Positions 61,998-64,000 of a stretch of DNA of 64,000 nt are shown piece by piece. The stretch covers positions 1,628,332-1,692,331 of the forward strand of contig JAVSMS010000001.1 of assembly GCA_032027085.1 (NCBI GenBank). The letters run 5' to 3'. This stretch comes from Pseudorhodoplanes sp. (GTDB lineage Bacteria; Pseudomonadota; Alphaproteobacteria; Rhizobiales; Xanthobacteraceae). The notes beneath the pieces were generated by a model. The model worked only from the letters and a program-made list of their open reading frames with translations, did no database searches and was not told the origin of the DNA. The position numbers were made by a program, and so were the translations under genes. Numbering within the stretch: position 1 is the first letter of the stretch; every line of letters begins with the position of its first letter.

Positions 61998-62723
61998 GTG
62001 GGCATCATCGTTCTCTTCCTGGGCGTTCTTGCCGTGATCGCCGCCTGGTGGCTGTCGCAGCAACGATTGATGTCCAAACCCTGGCTCGAAGCCGGCCCGG
62101 CCGGTAGCGTTCCCGGCACCGGTGCATCGCCGCTGCCGGCGGCAAAGCTCGGCCTGGGTTTCTTTATCGTCGTCGCCAGCGCGCTGTTTACCCTCTTCCT
62201 CAGCGCCTATTCGACGCGCATGCAGATGGGAGACTGGCGGCCTCTGCCGGTGCCGCCGCTCTTGTGGTTCAACACCTTTGTGCTGGTGCTAAGCAGTGCG
62301 GCGCTGCAATGGGCGCGCGGCGCGGCGCGGCGGGACGAGCGTGAGACGATAAAGACCGGCCTCCTCGCCGCATGCGCTTGCACGCTTGTCTTCCTTGGGG
62401 GGCAAATCGCGGCTTGGCATCAACTGAACGCTGCCGGGTACGGTCTGGCCTCCAATCCTGCCAACGCTTTCTTCTATGTGCTCACCGCGGCGCATGCGCT
62501 GCATGTCTTCGGCGGCCTGGTGGCTTTAGCCCGGACCGTACAAAAAGCCTGGCGTGGCGTCAGCATGGGCAAGTTGCGGCTGAGCGTCGAACTCTGCGCC
62601 ATCTACTGGCATTTTCTGCTTCTCGTCTGGCTGCTGCTGTTCGCATTGCTGCTGATCGAGCCAGGCGATTCCCTTTCAGAGTTTCTCGCGCGCTGCGTTC
62701 AGCTCATTCCGGGAGCGAGGTAG
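61998..62723 (+). CDS. Cytochrome c oxidase subunit III-like protein
   Basis: A 241-residue membrane protein beginning with GTG at 61998; AGGAGG lies seven bases upstream, and no in-frame ATG is near. It has about six helices. The ALHVFGGLVALARTV and CAIYWHFLLLVWLLLFALL segments are typical of subunit III, although the N-terminal part is divergent. It is the first of two subunit III-like genes. Confidence 0.85.
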   Translation: MGIIVLFLGVLAVIAAWWLSQQRLMSKPWLEAGPAGSVPGTGASPLPAAKLGLGFFIVVASALFTLFLSAYSTRMQMGDWRPLPVPPLLWFNTFVLVLSSAALQWARGAARRDERETIKTGLLAACACTLVFLGGQIAAWHQLNAAGYGLASNPANAFFYVLTAAHALHVFGGLVALARTVQKAWRGVSMGKLRLSVELCAIYWHFLLLVWLLLFALLLIEPGDSLSEFLARCVQLIPGAR

Positions 62724-62727
62724 GACG

Positions 62728-63471
62728 ATGGCCAATCATGCGCTGACGAACACGCACGGTGTGATGGTGGACGCCGGTCAAGCGTTCGAACGACCTGCCG
62801 GCTGGCGGGGCATTGCCGCCGACTGGGCCTCCGACCAGCGCGCCTTCAAGAATGTGTCGTGGGGCAAGGCCATGATGTGGATTTTCCTCCTCAGCGACAC
62901 CTTCATCTTCAGCTGCTTCCTGCTCTCCTACATGACGGCGCGGATGTCGACGACCGTGCCGTGGCCCAATCCAAGTGAAGTGTTCGCCTTGCATATCGGC
63001 GGGACAAACATCCCGCTCATCCTCATCGCCATCATGACTTTCGTCCTGATCAGCAGCAGCGGAACGATGGCGATGGCGGTCAATTTCGGTTACCGCCGCG
63101 ATCGCGTCAAAACCGCGATCCTGATGCTGCTGACCGCTGCCCTGGGCGCGACATTCGTCGGCATGCAGGCCTTCGAATGGACCAAGCTGATCATGGAAGG
63201 GGTGCGGCCTTGGGAAAATCCGTGGGGCGCCGCGCAATTCGGCTCCAGCTTCTTCATGATCACGGGCTTCCATGGCACGCACGTGACGATCGGCGTGATC
63301 TTCCTGATCATCATTGCGCGCAAGGTCTTACGCGGTGACTTTGATCGCGGCGCACGCGGCTTTTTCACCAGCCACAAGGGCAATTACGAGATCGTCGAGA
63401 TCATGGGCCTCTACTGGCATTTCGTCGATCTCGTGTGGGTCTTCATATTTGCCTTCTTCTATCTGTGGTGA
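62728..63471 (+). CDS. coxC: Cytochrome c oxidase subunit III
   Basis: A 247-residue protein. It shows the subunit III pattern: WGKAMMWIFLLSDTFIFSCF, MQAFEWTKLI, FFMITGFHGTHVTIGV and LYWHFVDLVWVFIF. It starts 4 bases after the previous gene and ends 9 bases before the subunit IV gene. Confidence 0.93.
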   Translation: MANHALTNTHGVMVDAGQAFERPAGWRGIAADWASDQRAFKNVSWGKAMMWIFLLSDTFIFSCFLLSYMTARMSTTVPWPNPSEVFALHIGGTNIPLILIAIMTFVLISSSGTMAMAVNFGYRRDRVKTAILMLLTAALGATFVGMQAFEWTKLIMEGVRPWENPWGAAQFGSSFFMITGFHGTHVTIGVIFLIIIARKVLRGDFDRGARGFFTSHKGNYEIVEIMGLYWHFVDLVWVFIFAFFYLW

Positions 63472-63480
63472 GGACGGGCC

Positions 63481-63813
63481 ATGGCACAGGCTGTCGCGCA
63501 TGCCGAAGGACAACAGCATCCGATCAAGCTCTATCTCGTCGTGTGGGGATGGCTATTCATCCTCAGCGCCGGGTCCTATCTCGTCGATTATTTTCATCTC
63601 CAGGGTTACCTGAGGTGGTCGCTGATCCTTTTGTTCATGATCCTGAAGGCAGGTCTGATCGTCGCCGTCTTCATGCACATGGCCTGGGAACGGCTCGCAC
63701 TGGTTTATGCCATTCTGACGCCGCCGGTCTTCGTTCTGGTCTTTGTCGCTATCATGGTGTTCGAATCTGACTACACCCGTCTGATACGCGTGATTTTCTT
63801 CGGAGAGTCATGA
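63481..63813 (+). CDS. Cytochrome c oxidase subunit IV
   Basis: A 110-residue protein with three membrane helices (about 20-40, 47-66 and 75-95) and the family motif MILKAGLIVAVFMHMAWE. It is the last gene of the oxidase operon and is followed by a terminator. Confidence 0.9.
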   Translation: MAQAVAHAEGQQHPIKLYLVVWGWLFILSAGSYLVDYFHLQGYLRWSLILLFMILKAGLIVAVFMHMAWERLALVYAILTPPVFVLVFVAIMVFESDYTRLIRVIFFGES

Positions 63814-63820
63814 AACATGC

Positions 63821-63850
63821 AAGGCCGCGTCCATCATCGGACGCGGCCTT
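63821..63850. terminator. Bidirectional intrinsic terminator after the oxidase operon
   Basis: AAGGCCGCGTCC and GGACGCGGCCTT pair exactly across a 6-base loop. It sits between the oxidase operon and a convergent minus-strand gene at the window edge. Confidence 0.82.
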
Positions 63851-63880
63851 GTCAGTCGTGACGTTTGCGCGCAGCGTCAG

Positions 63881-64000
63881 TTATTCCTTGTCACGCGCCC
63901 ACGGAAAGAGAACAACGGGGAAGTCCGCGGCATAGCGCCGGCCTTTCCGCGGATGATGTAACTCCGGGCGCGGGCTCAGATCCGGCGCCACCACTTTGCG
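63881..64000 (-). CDS. C-terminus of an unidentified protein entering from the right edge
   Basis: This minus-strand frame is open from base 64000 to a TAA at 63881, giving 39 residues ending RRYAADFPVVLFPWARDKE. The start is outside the window. The length is too short to assign a family. A convergent terminator follows. Confidence 0.6.
   Translation of the reverse strand, partial: RKVVAPDLSPRPELHHPRKGRRYAADFPVVLFPWARDKE

Overview
The window looks like a chromosome or large-replicon segment of an alphaproteobacterium, most likely Hyphomicrobiales (Bradyrhizobium/Rhodopseudomonas-like). The reasons are GC-rich coding DNA, a PuuD-type urate oxidase with a fused PuuE-UraD protein, an alternative cytochrome oxidase operon with two subunit III-like genes, DUF892 and DUF6894-like small genes, and FixK/FNR-type palindromes. 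This placement is inferred from gene content, not from any search.

Layout. 1-6.6 kb (minus strand): a very large DUF4011-type helicase cut by the window edge, a DUF2130 protein and a small XRE regulator. 6.9-11.4 kb (plus): a small unknown protein, a metallophosphoesterase, a soluble FtsH-like AAA-M41 protease and a translationally coupled 146-residue protein. 11.4-12.35 kb: about 900 bases without a confident gene but with several hairpins. 12.36-20.35 kb: a Tn7-like transposition module, tnsA, a small acidic ORF, tnsB, tnsC and two tniQ/tnsD genes. 20.4-28.8 kb: accessory cargo. It holds a NYN-domain gene split by an IS3-family (IS407-group) element with a 4-bp target duplication, a 1029-residue protein with a nucleoside-phosphorylase-like effector domain and an apparently P-loop-less NTPase-like core, and two 270-bp direct repeats. 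The repeats are full of a 15-bp motif and flank a YkgJ-type protein and an MntA-HepT toxin-antitoxin pair. A frameshifted Xre/MbcA/ParS antitoxin relic follows.

28.8-48.3 kb: a dense stress and dormancy island. It encodes an MgtE-like protein, Usp, a Lon-like protease, DUF3775, PncB, PncA, Prs, an APH-like kinase, a hydrolase, a phosphoribosyltransferase, an HPF-cold-shock fusion, GroEL, cytochrome c, ChaB, a deleted RtcB beside intact archease, CapA, a YbhB protein and an RNase Z-like protein. Seven exact TTGA-N6-TCAA palindromes (FixK/FNR box type) lie between 33.87 and 47.18 kb, six in the upstream region of a gene or divergent pair and one upstream of the fusion-groEL operon. This suggests one low-oxygen regulon. 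Several genes here are decayed (NUDIX, RtcB, an amidohydrolase at the right edge).

48.7-57.0 kb: urate catabolism, with ureidoglycine aminohydrolase, ureidoglycolate lyase, PuuD, a LysR regulator, an NCS2 permease, HIU hydrolase and a PuuE-UraD fusion, followed by a ketopantoate-reductase-like gene. 57.0-59.3 kb: small stress or unknown genes. 59.3-63.8 kb: a heme-copper oxidase operon (subunits II, I, III-like, III, IV). A partial minus-strand gene enters from the right edge.
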